NCBI RefSeq assembly: GCF_013912375.1
Contig: NZ_JACETV010000006.1
Location: 62,001 to 126,000, forward strand
Direction: 5' to 3'
Source: Emticicia sp. BO119
GTDB taxonomy: Bacteria > Bacteroidota > Bacteroidia > Cytophagales > Spirosomataceae
DNA length: 64,000 nucleotides
Position numbers and translations under genes: made by a program. Shown piece by piece: positions 26,068-35,326 of the stretch (the stretch's first letter is position 1; the number at the start of each line of letters is the position of its first letter). Below the pieces are notes generated by a model. That model searched no databases. It saw nothing but the letters and a program-made list of their open reading frames with translations, and was not told the DNA's origin.

Positions 26068-26877
26068 ATGCGTAAACTTCGTATTCTGTACGTTGCAAGT
26101 GAAATAAATCCCTTCCTACAAGTTTCAGAAGTAGCAGAATTTCTTCGTAAACTTCCGCAAGCCATGCAAGAAAAAGGCATGGAAATCCGAATCCTGATTC
26201 CCCGTTTTGGCTCAATTAATGAGCGTAAAAACCGCCTCCACGAAGTGGTAAGACTTTCAGGAATCAATATTTCAGTCGGAGAAGATGAAAAACCTTTGAT
26301 CATCAAAGTGGCATCAATTCCGAGTGCAAAATTGCAAGTTTATTTTTTAGATAATGAAGACTATTTCAACCGGAAATACGTTTTCTTAGATAAAGAGGGA
26401 AGTTTCTACGACGACAATGATGAGAGAACAATCTTTTTCTGTAAGGGAGTTCTGGAAACTGTGAAGAAACTTGGTTGGGCTCCTGACATCGTACATTGCA
26501 CTGATTGGATGACGGCTCTAATTCCACTGTATCTCAAAACAACTTATAAAAACGACCCCGTTTTCAAAGATACAAAATCAGTATTTACTATTTATAACAA
26601 CGCTTTTGAGCATAAGTTCGACGAGGATATTTTAGAAAAAGCAAAAGCGATGGACGTTTCAGACGAAGCTCTGTCACACTTACGCTCTGCAGATTTTGAA
26701 GGATTCATTAAAATAGGTTGCCAATATGCCGACTCGGTAGTAAAAGCTAACGAGGACATGAACGAAAAATTAAGTACATTATTGAATGAAATTAAAGCTA
26801 ACAAAATTGAAGCAGGTATTGAAGACGACGACGTTACAGAAACGTACTTTAATCTTTACACAGAACTCGTTCCATAA
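26068..26877 (+). CDS. Glycogen/starch synthase-like protein (N-terminal GT5 domain only)
   Basis: 269 residues covering only the N-terminal Rossmann domain of ADP-glucose-dependent glycogen synthase (GT5): MRKLRILYVASEINPFLQVSEVAEFLRKLP replaces the usual KTGGLADV glucan/ADP-glucose loop, and FFCKGVLETVKKLGWAPDIVHCTDWMTALIPLYLK matches the HxHDW region (here CTDW). The second GT-B domain that binds the nucleotide sugar is absent and the gene ends cleanly, so this is a family form found throughout Bacteroidota and not a local truncation. Catalysis is doubtful; a structural or regulatory role is possible. It directly precedes DUF4270 and glmS. Confidence 0.85.
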   Translation: MRKLRILYVASEINPFLQVSEVAEFLRKLPQAMQEKGMEIRILIPRFGSINERKNRLHEVVRLSGINISVGEDEKPLIIKVASIPSAKLQVYFLDNEDYFNRKYVFLDKEGSFYDDNDERTIFFCKGVLETVKKLGWAPDIVHCTDWMTALIPLYLKTTYKNDPVFKDTKSVFTIYNNAFEHKFDEDILEKAKAMDVSDEALSHLRSADFEGFIKIGCQYADSVVKANEDMNEKLSTLLNEIKANKIEAGIEDDDVTETYFNLYTELVP

Positions 26878-26902
26878 AAATAGCCGGAATTTCACACATA
26901 AA

Positions 26903-28258
26903 ATGCGGAATGTAGCCATCATGCTACTTTCCGCATTCTTTTTCTCGTGTGAAGACCCTATTAACATTGCCGTTGACGCTCCCTCAAACGGCGGTCAGTT
27001 TTCCACCACCTTTACAGACACCCTTACTGTAACCCGTGCAACTGTTATGCTTGATTCTATCGTAACTTCCGAACAAACAGGCGCAGTTGTAGGGCATTAT
27101 AAAGACCCTGTTTTTGGTGATGTATCAGCCACAATATTTACAGAGATAACCCTGCCCTACGATGGTTCTTCAGGAACTTACTATCCTTTTGCAGTCTCTT
27201 CTACAGATTCTCTTACTGCCGTATATGACTCTATGTATGTCTATGTAGTGCATAATGGCTTCTCTTACGGAGATTCTACCAAACCTGTTACATTGAATAT
27301 CCATCGTTTGACAGAAAACTTTGTGAAGAACAAAAAATATCTCAACGACGAAGTATTAGCGTATAATCCTACACCTTTGGCAAGCCAGGTGCTTACATAT
27401 AAAGATTTTAAGCGCGCCACCGTAAGCACAACCGATAGTTTGATTAAATTCAAAATGCCCGACGCCCTTGGGCAGGAACTTTTTGCTATTGCTAATAAAG
27501 ACGAGTCAAGGGATATAGATAAATTCACTGCCGCTGTAAAAGGATTTGCTTTTACAGTTAACCAAAATGCAGAAACGGCTTATGGCATTTCCCTTACCGT
27601 CGGAACCAGCTATCCGGTAGTTTTCTACCATGCACCAGGCGACACAGTTGCAAAAGGACTTCCGTTGTCATTTCTTGGTGGTCGTTTCAGCCAGATCAAG
27701 GGTAATAGACAAGGAACAACTCTTCAGGACCTTAAACAGTTAACCTCAATCCCTTCATCAGCTACCGGCAATAAAACTTATATGCAGACAGGGGTCGGCA
27801 TTACTACTAAAATGACATTCCCGACACTGGAAAACTTACTGAAAACCGGTAGCAGCAATGTGGCAATCAATAAAGCTGAATTAATTTTGGAACCAGATTT
27901 AGATCAGATTACCGGTAATTTCACCCCACCTATTCAGGTAGCATTAGTTGAAATAGGCACCGATAATCGATTGAAAAAAACAAATGGAATTGAAGACTTT
28001 GTTGCGCTTGATGTAGCCTCCGGCATACAATACGTAGCCGACTACAACTCCACTAACAATAATTATAAATTCAACTTTACTTCATATATTCAGGATATTC
28101 TGAACAAACGAAAAACCACCGATGGTTTCGCCATTATTCCAAGTATCCTGAGTACCACCTCTACTGGTGCAACTACCATTCTCGTTTACAATAACAATTT
28201 ATCAAGAGCCGTTTTCAAAAATATCAAACTAAATGTATATTACTCCGGTAAGAGATAA
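26903..28258 (+). CDS. DUF4270-family lipoprotein
   Basis: 451 residues from MRNVAIMLLSAFFFSCEDP (lipobox FFSC), 25 bp after the preceding stop. The frame is open from 26786 inside the preceding gene, but that part has no signal character. The mature protein is predicted beta-rich; the opening VTRATVMLDSIVTSEQTGAVVGHYKDPVFGDVSATIFTEI is characteristic of DUF4270. The family is nearly restricted to Bacteroidota and regularly found beside glycogen synthase-like and glmS genes. Likely exposed at the outer membrane; function unknown. A hairpin terminator follows. Confidence 0.88.
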   Translation: MRNVAIMLLSAFFFSCEDPINIAVDAPSNGGQFSTTFTDTLTVTRATVMLDSIVTSEQTGAVVGHYKDPVFGDVSATIFTEITLPYDGSSGTYYPFAVSSTDSLTAVYDSMYVYVVHNGFSYGDSTKPVTLNIHRLTENFVKNKKYLNDEVLAYNPTPLASQVLTYKDFKRATVSTTDSLIKFKMPDALGQELFAIANKDESRDIDKFTAAVKGFAFTVNQNAETAYGISLTVGTSYPVVFYHAPGDTVAKGLPLSFLGGRFSQIKGNRQGTTLQDLKQLTSIPSSATGNKTYMQTGVGITTKMTFPTLENLLKTGSSNVAINKAELILEPDLDQITGNFTPPIQVALVEIGTDNRLKKTNGIEDFVALDVASGIQYVADYNSTNNNYKFNFTSYIQDILNKRKTTDGFAIIPSILSTTSTGATTILVYNNNLSRAVFKNIKLNVYYSGKR

Positions 28259-28299
28259 AATAATACAATCGTAAGATAATATTATATACATTTTTCATC

Positions 28300-28328
28300 A
28301 AAAGAGGAGACCTAAATCTCCTCTTTTT
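28300..28328 (+). terminator. Intrinsic terminator after the DUF4270 gene
   Basis: Stem AAAAGAGGAGA (28300-28310) with its inverse at 28317-28327, 6-nt loop, ending in a T tract. It separates DUF4270 from the glmS leader. Confidence 0.85.
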
Positions 28329-28450
28329 TGTTTGTTTGTTGTATTTTTTTCATAAATTTGAATAATTATGAGTTCAAAAATTGGACTTTTTTAATTAAAA
28401 ACTTCTTTATTCATAGAAAACTAACATTCTACTTAAAACATTTCAAAACT

Positions 28451-30289
28451 ATGTGCGGAATCGTCGCTTACGTAGGGCATCGCGAAGCTGCCCCTCTCAT
28501 TATCAAAGGACTCAAAAGATTAGAATACCGTGGTTATGACAGCGCAGGTATTGCCCTGTTAAACGGTCATGGACTAAAAGTCTACAAGAAAAAAGGCAAA
28601 GTCTCTGATTTAGAAAATGAATTGAAAGGCAAAGAACTATTAGCACAGGTAGGTATCGGCCACACGCGCTGGGCTACTCATGGCGAGCCAAACGATATTA
28701 ATGCTCACCCACATTACTCAACCAGCAGAAAATTAGCAATTATTCATAATGGCATTATTGAAAACTATGCGTCAATCAAGCAGAGCTTAATCAATAAAGG
28801 CTATACTTTCGATAGTGCCACAGACACTGAAGTACTCATTAAGTTTATTGAAGATATACAGACTAACATGTACTGCAATCTTGAAGAAGCAGTAAGAATT
28901 GCTCTTCATGAAATTGTAGGTGCTTATGCAATTGTTATCATTGATGAAGAAAATCCGGCACAGCTGATAGCAGCCCGCAAAGGTAGTCCATTAGTAATTG
29001 GAGTCGGAGAAAATGAATTTTTCTTTGCTTCTGACGCCACCCCAATCATTGAATATACTAAAGAAGTAGTGTACCTTGATGATTATGAAATTGCCATTGT
29101 AAAAGACAACGAATTGATAATTAAAAACTTAGCCAATGAAGATATTGCCCCTTATGTAGAAACAGTTGAACTCGAACTGGAAGCGATTGAGAAAGGCGGG
29201 TACGACCACTTCATGCTTAAGGAAATCTTTGAGCAACCCCGTTCAATTGCAGATTCAATGAGAGGGCGTATCAATCTCGAAAATGCCAGTCTGCTCTTAG
29301 GTGGTTTGAGAGATTATCTTGATAAAATAGCTAAAACAGATAGAATCGTAATAGTAGCCTGTGGAACATCCTGGCACGCAGGTTTGGTTGGAGAATACCT
29401 CTTGGAAGAATTAGCCCGTGTCAATGTAGAAGTTGAATACGCTTCTGAGTTCCGTTACAGAAACCCGATTATCAAAGAAGGCGATATCGTCATTGCCATT
29501 TCTCAGTCAGGAGAGACTGCCGACACAATGGCAGCCTTAGAATTAGCCAAATCAAAAGGAGCTATTATCCTGGGAGTTTGTAATGTTGTAGGCTCTTCTA
29601 TTGCCCGCATTACTCATGCCGGCGTTTATACGCATGCTGGTCCTGAAATAGGAGTAGCCAGTACTAAAGCATTTACTGCACAGGTTACTGTACTAAGTCT
29701 GATTGCCATAGCAACTGCCCATAAAAAAGGTACTATCAGCCAGGATTTATACCGTGAACTCCTTTTTGGCCTGGATGCTATTCCTGCTAAAGTAGAAAAA
29801 ATTCTGAAAAGTGCCGAGAAAATCAAAGACATTTCCAAACTATTTACCTTTGCCTCTAACTTTATTTTCTTAGGTCGTGGCCTAAACTTCCCTGTTGCCT
29901 TAGAAGGAGCCTTGAAACTGAAAGAAATTTCTTATATCCATGCCGAAGGATATCCGGCAGCAGAGATGAAACACGGACCTATTGCCTTGATCGACGAGGA
30001 TATGCCTGTCGTATTTATTGCTACAAAAGACAATTCATACGAAAAGATTGTTTCCAATATACAGGAGGTAAAAGCGCGTAAGGGCCGTGTAATAGCCATT
30101 ATAACAGAAGGTGATACACTTATTCCTAAAATGGTTGACTTCGTAATAGAAGTACCAAGAACCAACGATCTGTTGCTCCCGCTCATCACTTCTATCCCAT
30201 TGCAGTTAATCTCATACTACATAGCGGTCTTGAGAGGCCGAAATGTTGACCAGCCACGCAACCTTGCCAAATCAGTAACAGTAGAATAA
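28451..30289 (+). CDS. glmS: Glutamine-fructose-6-phosphate aminotransferase
   Basis: 612 residues from MCGIVAYVGHREAAPLI; processing exposes the catalytic Cys2 nucleophile, which fixes this start although the frame is open to 28328. The N-terminal Ntn glutaminase domain (about 1-220) shows GRLEYRGYDSAG-like (LKRLEYRGYDSAG), GIGHTRWATHG and FFFASDATPI. Two SIS domains follow (about 285-430 and 455-600), with VACGTSWHAG, AISQSGETADT and the C-terminal signature ending PRNLAKSVTVE. It makes glucosamine-6-phosphate for peptidoglycan and lipid A. The 122-bp stretch between the DUF4270 terminator and the ATG is too short and AT-rich for a glmS ribozyme. Confidence 0.98.
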   Translation: MCGIVAYVGHREAAPLIIKGLKRLEYRGYDSAGIALLNGHGLKVYKKKGKVSDLENELKGKELLAQVGIGHTRWATHGEPNDINAHPHYSTSRKLAIIHNGIIENYASIKQSLINKGYTFDSATDTEVLIKFIEDIQTNMYCNLEEAVRIALHEIVGAYAIVIIDEENPAQLIAARKGSPLVIGVGENEFFFASDATPIIEYTKEVVYLDDYEIAIVKDNELIIKNLANEDIAPYVETVELELEAIEKGGYDHFMLKEIFEQPRSIADSMRGRINLENASLLLGGLRDYLDKIAKTDRIVIVACGTSWHAGLVGEYLLEELARVNVEVEYASEFRYRNPIIKEGDIVIAISQSGETADTMAALELAKSKGAIILGVCNVVGSSIARITHAGVYTHAGPEIGVASTKAFTAQVTVLSLIAIATAHKKGTISQDLYRELLFGLDAIPAKVEKILKSAEKIKDISKLFTFASNFIFLGRGLNFPVALEGALKLKEISYIHAEGYPAAEMKHGPIALIDEDMPVVFIATKDNSYEKIVSNIQEVKARKGRVIAIITEGDTLIPKMVDFVIEVPRTNDLLLPLITSIPLQLISYYIAVLRGRNVDQPRNLAKSVTVE

Positions 30290-30304
30290 TCAGTAAAACA
30301 TAAA

Positions 30305-30341
30305 AAGCAGTAATTATCTATCTCTGAGATGATTACTGCTT
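30305..30341. terminator. Bidirectional terminator between glmS and the GbsR-type gene
   Basis: AAGCAGTAAT (30305-30314) pairs with ATTACTGCTT (30332-30341), extended by an imperfect inner stem around CTCTGAGAG-like sequence. Confidence 0.7.
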
Positions 30342-30385
30342 AACATCAAAACTCCAAAAAAACATGGCTCCGGAGAGCATTAAAA

Positions 30386-30901
30386 TTATCTATTAAACAC
30401 CTTGACGAAACTGCTTATCAGCCAGTTTTCATCTGCTTTCAATAATGAGGTAAGAGTAGAATCCGCAAATACCGTTACTGTACTAATATCATTCACAATC
30501 TTTAGAAACTCTTCTTTCTCAGCAGTATCCGGTTTTATTCCCTCTTTTAAATCTGCCATTGCATCAATCAAAGGTCCGATTTCTCGGCGTCGTCGCTCTT
30601 TAGCAATCTGCTTGGCAACTTTCCAGACATCCTTTTCAGCTATGAAATACTCCTTCCGTTCACCAGGAAGAAGCTGCTTATAAATTAGCCCCCAATCCAT
30701 CAAATCCCGTAAGTTCATATTTACATTCCCTCGTGAAATTTGTAATTCAGACATAATTTCGTCTGCATTCATAGACTTAGCTGAAAGCAAAAGTAGCGAG
30801 TGTATCTGTGCCATCGTGCGGTTAATACCCCACTGGGTGGCAAGCGTACCCCACGTATGGATAAACTTATCTTTTGCTTCTTTTAACTCCATAGTAGACA
30901 T
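30386..30901 (-). CDS. GbsR/MarR-type transcriptional regulator
   Basis: 171 residues. A winged helix-turn-helix occupies about 20-100: AQIHSLLLLSAKSMNADEIMSELQISRGNVNMNLRDLMDWGLIYKQLLPGERKEYFIAEKDVW. A helical C-terminal part follows. The order and wording match the GbsR family (regulators of choline/glycine betaine genes in Bacillus, broader roles elsewhere). It is divergent from the Xaa-Pro aminopeptidase gene, across a 320-bp region holding a perfect 20-bp palindrome that could be its operator. Effector unknown. Confidence 0.88.
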   Translation of the reverse strand: MSTMELKEAKDKFIHTWGTLATQWGINRTMAQIHSLLLLSAKSMNADEIMSELQISRGNVNMNLRDLMDWGLIYKQLLPGERKEYFIAEKDVWKVAKQIAKERRRREIGPLIDAMADLKEGIKPDTAEKEEFLKIVNDISTVTVFADSTLTSLLKADENWLISSFVKVFNR

Positions 30902-31221
30902 TTTTTTTAAATTTTATAGATATGCACGTAAGCGTAATTGGCTCAAAGTAAAATAACATTTTTGAATTTTCAAAATATTTTGAAAAAAATAACACAAAAA
31001 TCAAACCAAACTCAAAAAATACATAACTAACTGATTAGCAATAATTTACAATATTAAACAACTAAGCAAATCGGGTAAAATTTTACCCGATCCGAAAACA
31101 CAAAGAAGCAGAAAGCACTAAAATAGGAGAACTAAAACCTGAAAACCCCAAAATATTGGCTTCAAATTTTATAATAATTCCTGTAATTTCGTTTATTTCG
31201 TGTTTTAAAAATCAATAAAAA
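30902..31221. other. AT-rich divergent intergenic region with a 20-bp palindrome
   Basis: 320 bp between the GbsR-type gene and the aminopeptidase gene. The notable item is TCGGGTAAAATTTTACCCGA at 31071-31090, a perfect inverted repeat without a following T tract, so it looks more like a dyad binding site than a terminator. Nothing else was recognised. Confidence 0.5.
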
Positions 31222-32595
31222 ATGTTCTCTACTCAAACCTATATCGAAAGACGTAACGCCCTGAAACGTAGCGTTGGCAATGGATTGATTTTAATCATGG
31301 GCAACGAAGAAGCCCCTATGAATTACCATGATAATACCTACCGCTACCGTCAGGATAGTAACTTTTTATACTACTTCGGAATAAGCCTTTCCAACCTGGC
31401 AGCCATAATAGATGTAGATTCAGGCGAGGAGATTATATTTGGAGATGAGTTCTCAATGGATGATATAATTTGGGTAGGGCCACAACCTACATTGGCCGAC
31501 CAGGCCCGTAAAGTGGGAGTTTATCGTACCGAACCCTATTCAAAATTAGCTGATAAATTAACTAAATCAAAAAAAGTACATTTCACCCCACCATACCGCT
31601 ACGAAAACAAATTCAAATTATGTGAATGGCTGAATATACCTGTTAATAAACTCAAAGAAAGAGCTTCTGTTGACCTCATTAAATCCATTATCGCACAACG
31701 CGCCTATAAATCTGCTGAGGAAATTGTGCAAATGGAAGAGGCAGTCAATATATGTCGTGAAATGCACATCGCTGCCATGCGGGAAACCAAAGCAGGACGA
31801 AAAGAGTATGAAATAGCCGCAATCATTCATGGGAAAGCCCTTGAATTTGGTGGCGAATTAGCTTACCCTATCATATTTAGCATAAACGGACAAACTTTGC
31901 ATAATCACTATCATGGCAATATCATGGTAGAAGGAAAATTAGCTTTGAATGATTCAGGTGCAGAAAACAGTATGTTCTATGCTGGTGATATTACCCGTAC
32001 TATTCCGGTCAGTAAGAAGTTTACCGAAAGGCAAAAAGAGATTTACAACTTAGTACTTAAAATGCAACTTGCCGCTATAGATGCCCTCAAACCTAACATT
32101 CAGTACAAAGAAGTGCATCTAATTGCCAATAGAATATTATTAGAAGGTTTAACCGATTTAGGCTTCATAAAAGGGGATATCGAAGAAATGCTGAACGAGG
32201 GTTTGCAAGGGCTATTTATGCCTCACGGCCTTGGACATGCCATTGGTTTAGATGTACATGATATGGAAGATTTAGGAGAAAACTACGTTGGTTATCGCGA
32301 AGGATTAGAAAGAAGTACGCAATTAGGTTTAAAATCGCTCAGAATGGCCAAAGAATTAGAAGAAGGATATGTAATTACAGTTGAACCAGGGCTCTATTTT
32401 ATACCTGAATTAATTGACAAATGGAAATCTGAAAAAAAATTCGCTGATTTTATCAATTATGACAAATTAGAGTCTTATAAAGATTTCGGAGGAGTGCGAA
32501 TTGAAGATAATTGCCTGATAACTGCCAATGGACAACACACATTAGGAAAACCAATCCCTAAAACTATTGAAGAAGTAGAAGATTTGAAAAATTAG
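31222..32595 (+). CDS. Xaa-Pro aminopeptidase (M24B)
   Basis: 457 residues: an N-terminal aminopeptidase-P (AMP_N) domain (about 1-135) and a pita-bread M24 domain (about 170-445). The dimetal ligands are present: Asp in ALNDSGAEN and in YAGDITRTIP, His in PHGLGHAIGLDVHD, Glu in TVEPGLYF and Glu in GVRIEDNCLI. It removes N-terminal residues from peptides with proline in position 2. No signal peptide, so cytosolic. A hairpin terminator follows directly. Confidence 0.95.
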   Translation: MFSTQTYIERRNALKRSVGNGLILIMGNEEAPMNYHDNTYRYRQDSNFLYYFGISLSNLAAIIDVDSGEEIIFGDEFSMDDIIWVGPQPTLADQARKVGVYRTEPYSKLADKLTKSKKVHFTPPYRYENKFKLCEWLNIPVNKLKERASVDLIKSIIAQRAYKSAEEIVQMEEAVNICREMHIAAMRETKAGRKEYEIAAIIHGKALEFGGELAYPIIFSINGQTLHNHYHGNIMVEGKLALNDSGAENSMFYAGDITRTIPVSKKFTERQKEIYNLVLKMQLAAIDALKPNIQYKEVHLIANRILLEGLTDLGFIKGDIEEMLNEGLQGLFMPHGLGHAIGLDVHDMEDLGENYVGYREGLERSTQLGLKSLRMAKELEEGYVITVEPGLYFIPELIDKWKSEKKFADFINYDKLESYKDFGGVRIEDNCLITANGQHTLGKPIPKTIEEVEDLKN

Positions 32596-32601
32596 TACTT
32601 A

Positions 32602-32637
32602 AAGGCATATTTCCACTTGAAATATGCCTTATTTTTT
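32602..32637 (+). terminator. Intrinsic terminator after the aminopeptidase gene
   Basis: AAGGCATATTT (32602-32612) pairs with AAATATGCCTT (32620-32630), followed by a T tract. Confidence 0.85.
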
Positions 32638-32645
32638 ATATCCCT

Positions 32646-33899
32646 ATGAAAAAACTCATCATTATTCTATCCCTTATCTCACAAAGTATGTTTGCTCAGA
32701 ACGTTAATTACGATGAGGCTAAAATACCTCCCTACACCCTGCCTGATATTTTAACAGGAGTTGATGGTAAAAAAATTACTACCATCAAACAATGGGAGGC
32801 CAATCGTCCGGCATTGCTTCAGTTATTTGCAGAGAATGTCTATGGTGTAACTCCAAATATTTCTGCCAAACACCATTATAAGATACTCGAAACCAAAAAT
32901 GATGCTTTAAATGGAAAAGCCATCCGCAAACAGGTATTAATTACTTTTGATGAATATCCTCAATTAAGCGGAATCAATATCCTGCTTTATATCCCAAAAA
33001 ATGTAACCAGACCACCCGTTTTCGTTGGTTTGAATTTTGAAGGAAATCATTCGATTGGCATTGACCCCTATGTATTACTTACCCAAAACTGGATGGTTGA
33101 TTTTCAGAAAAATCCTGAAAGAGTAAATAATAATCGTGCATTGGAAGCCTCAAGAGGAAAAGCGATAGTAGAAAGCTGGCCTGCTGAAATGATTATTGAC
33201 AAAGGCTTTGCAATGGCTACGGCCTATTATGGCGATATAGAACCCGACCACCCAGAAGGCTGGAAATCAGGGTTAAGAAGTGCTATTGGTATGACCGACG
33301 ACCAAAAATGGAGTGCGATGGGTGCATGGGCATGGCAATTGAGCCGGATGCTGGATTATTTAGAAACCGATGCCGATCTAAACAGCAAAAAAGCCATCGT
33401 TATCGGTCATTCAAGATTAGGCAAAGCAGCTTTCTGGGCAGCGGCACAAGACCAAAGATTTGCCGCATTTATCTCTAATGAATCAGGCGAAGGTGGCGCG
33501 GCTTTGAAAAGACGCTGGTATGGTGAAACACATGAAATTATTAATGATAAATTCCCACATTGGTTTTCAGGCAAATACAAAACTTACAGTAATAATATAG
33601 CTTCATTACCATTCGACCAGCATCAGTTATTTGGGCTTATTGCTCCCAGGCCGGTCTACGTAACAAGTGCCGAAGGCGACCAGTGGGCTGACCCTAACGG
33701 CCAATTCCTTTCTTTAAAAAATGCTGAGCCTGTATTTGCACTATATGGTAAAAAAGGCTTAGGTACTGACACTCACCCGGCACTTAATCAACCTGCCGGA
33801 AGCTATATCCGCTATCACTATCGCACAGGTAAGCATGATATGAATGCCTACGACTGGGAACAATACCTGAAATTTGCTAAAGAGGTAGTTAATAAGTAA
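32646..33899 (+). CDS. CE15 glucuronoyl methylesterase
   Basis: 417 residues with a signal peptide (to about Gln18). The alpha/beta-hydrolase domain has the CE15 motif G254-H-S256-R-L-G-K with the nucleophile serine, the acid E279 in SNESGEGG and H397 in TGKHDMN. APRPVYVTSAEGDQWADP is also typical of the family. These enzymes cleave the ester between 4-O-methyl-glucuronic acid on xylan and lignin, indicating plant cell wall degradation. No xylanase or SusCD genes are adjacent. It stands alone between a terminator and the repeat-bearing 34-kb intergenic region. Confidence 0.93.
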   Translation: MKKLIIILSLISQSMFAQNVNYDEAKIPPYTLPDILTGVDGKKITTIKQWEANRPALLQLFAENVYGVTPNISAKHHYKILETKNDALNGKAIRKQVLITFDEYPQLSGINILLYIPKNVTRPPVFVGLNFEGNHSIGIDPYVLLTQNWMVDFQKNPERVNNNRALEASRGKAIVESWPAEMIIDKGFAMATAYYGDIEPDHPEGWKSGLRSAIGMTDDQKWSAMGAWAWQLSRMLDYLETDADLNSKKAIVIGHSRLGKAAFWAAAQDQRFAAFISNESGEGGAALKRRWYGETHEIINDKFPHWFSGKYKTYSNNIASLPFDQHQLFGLIAPRPVYVTSAEGDQWADPNGQFLSLKNAEPVFALYGKKGLGTDTHPALNQPAGSYIRYHYRTGKHDMNAYDWEQYLKFAKEVVNK

Positions 33900-34439
33900 A
33901 CTCCTGAGTAGCAAATCGATTACATTTTAAAAATGGCCAGTCATGAAATAGATTGATGTAATTCTATTTTAAAGCAAGATATTTTACAGAGACGATTTTT
34001 TCAATCTCTCCCCTAAACAGTTCGATTTCACCAAAAATCTATCTGAACACTTTGAAAGCAATATCTAAAACCTGAAATTTAGGGAACACTCAGTTGGGGA
34101 CACACAGGCAGGACTTCCAGTCGGAAACATCTGGTCAGAGACACCCGGGCTTGCGTTACAATTCACAACTATCCGTCCGCACAACAACCATTAAAATGGC
34201 GGAAGATAAAAGAAAGAGTTGCAAGCAGAATCGGAAAAGGTTACCAGTTCAGAAAAGGTTACCAATATGGTGGGAACCTTTTTGAATGAGGACAGGGATA
34301 GTTAGAGTATGTTTACATTTAAAACGCCAGACAAGTTCACCCTGCTAATACCCTTTTATCATAATTATTTACCGAATTTATCAATTTATGCGTATTATTA
34401 AGGTTTATAATATCCTCTATCTAAACACTTAGCTCCAGT
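33900..34439. other. Repeat-bearing intergenic region
   Basis: 540 bp without a convincing gene. It contains a block of higher GC (about 34081-34190) and, at about 34233-34295, two tandem copies of GAAAAGGTTACCA followed by a sequence repeated in inverted orientation at the right end of the window. A 63-codon frame at 34094-34285 runs through it but has no ribosome binding site and a repeat-derived composition; I do not regard it as a gene. Confidence 0.55.
34252..34284. repeat. Dispersed repeat, copy 1
   Basis: About 31 bp, from AAAAGGTTACCAATATGG on through GTGGGAACCTTTTT, are identical in reverse complement to about 63907-63937, and the continuation GAATGAGGACA resembles the sequence at the window's last bases. 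The outer arms AAAAGGTT and AACCTTTT can pair. Confidence 0.75.
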
Positions 34440-35306
34440 ATGCAACTCACTATTTCAAATCTAAACAAAACATATTCCAATGGCGTGCACGCCTTGAAGG
34501 ATGTCAATCTTACCATCAATCAGGGAATGTTCGGATTATTAGGCCCTAATGGTGCCGGAAAATCTTCACTCATGCGAACCATCGCTACCTTGCAGGAGCC
34601 TGATAGTGGTTCAATTAGCCTGGGGAGTATCAATGTTCTGACTCAGAAAGAAGAGGTGCGTAAAACTTTAGGATACTTACCACAGGAATTCGGTGTATAT
34701 CCTAAAGTCGATGCTATTACTTTATTGAATCATCTGGCCGTATTAAAAGGCATTACCAATGCTGCCGAACGCAAGTCGGTAGTAGAAGCATTATTGCACA
34801 AAACTAACCTTTGGGGAGCCCGCAAAAAGAACTTGGGTGGTTACTCAGGCGGCATGAAACAACGCTTTGGTATTGCCCAGGCACTATTAGCTAATCCTAA
34901 GCTGATTATTGTAGATGAACCAACAGCCGGACTCGACCCTGCCGAACGCAACCGTTTCCTGAATCTATTATCAGAATTAGGCGAAAATACAGTTGTAATT
35001 CTTTCAACCCACATTGTAGACGATGTAAAAGAACTCTGCTCTGATATGGCCATTTTTAATAAAGGCGAAGTACTTTTTAAGGGAAGTCCAGACGAAGCCC
35101 TGGCAGCCATATCAGAAAAAATATGGGAGAAACGTATCAGTAAAGCCGAATTAAGTGACTATAAAAAGAGTTTCAAAGTAATTTCTGAAAAACTGATCGC
35201 CGGAAACCCGGTTATTCATGTATTAGCCGAGAGTAATCCTGATGGCACTTTTGAGGCTGTTGAAGGCGATTTAGAAGATGTGTACTTTTCAAAAATATTT
35301 GCTTAA
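34440..35306 (+). CDS. ABC transporter ATP-binding protein
   Basis: 288 residues, one nucleotide-binding domain: Walker A GPNGAGKSS at 35-43, Q-loop near LPQEFG, signature YSGGMKQRF at about 138-146, Walker B LIIVDEPTAGLDP at about 155-167 and H-loop in LSTHIVDD. Its partner is the next gene, 20 bp downstream, which carries ABC-2 type membrane helices fused to a metallopeptidase. The substrate is unknown. Confidence 0.96.
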   Translation: MQLTISNLNKTYSNGVHALKDVNLTINQGMFGLLGPNGAGKSSLMRTIATLQEPDSGSISLGSINVLTQKEEVRKTLGYLPQEFGVYPKVDAITLLNHLAVLKGITNAAERKSVVEALLHKTNLWGARKKNLGGYSGGMKQRFGIAQALLANPKLIIVDEPTAGLDPAERNRFLNLLSELGENTVVILSTHIVDDVKELCSDMAIFNKGEVLFKGSPDEALAAISEKIWEKRISKAELSDYKKSFKVISEKLIAGNPVIHVLAESNPDGTFEAVEGDLEDVYFSKIFA

Positions 35307-35326
35307 ACCTTATCCTTTCTACTACT

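Noticed and set aside
26068-26877. Glycogen synthase gene as a truncated pseudogene
   Set aside because: The gene ends cleanly, its reading frame is intact and this one-domain form is a recognised type in Bacteroidota next to DUF4270 and glmS.
28329-28450. A glmS ribozyme in the glmS leader
   Set aside because: The stretch between the preceding terminator and the ATG is only about 120 nt, AT-rich, and lacks the pseudoknotted core seen in Gram-positive glmS leaders.
34094-34285. A 63-codon frame in the 34-kb intergenic region
   Set aside because: It runs through tandem repeat units, lacks a ribosome binding site and gives a protein made of repeat-derived residues.
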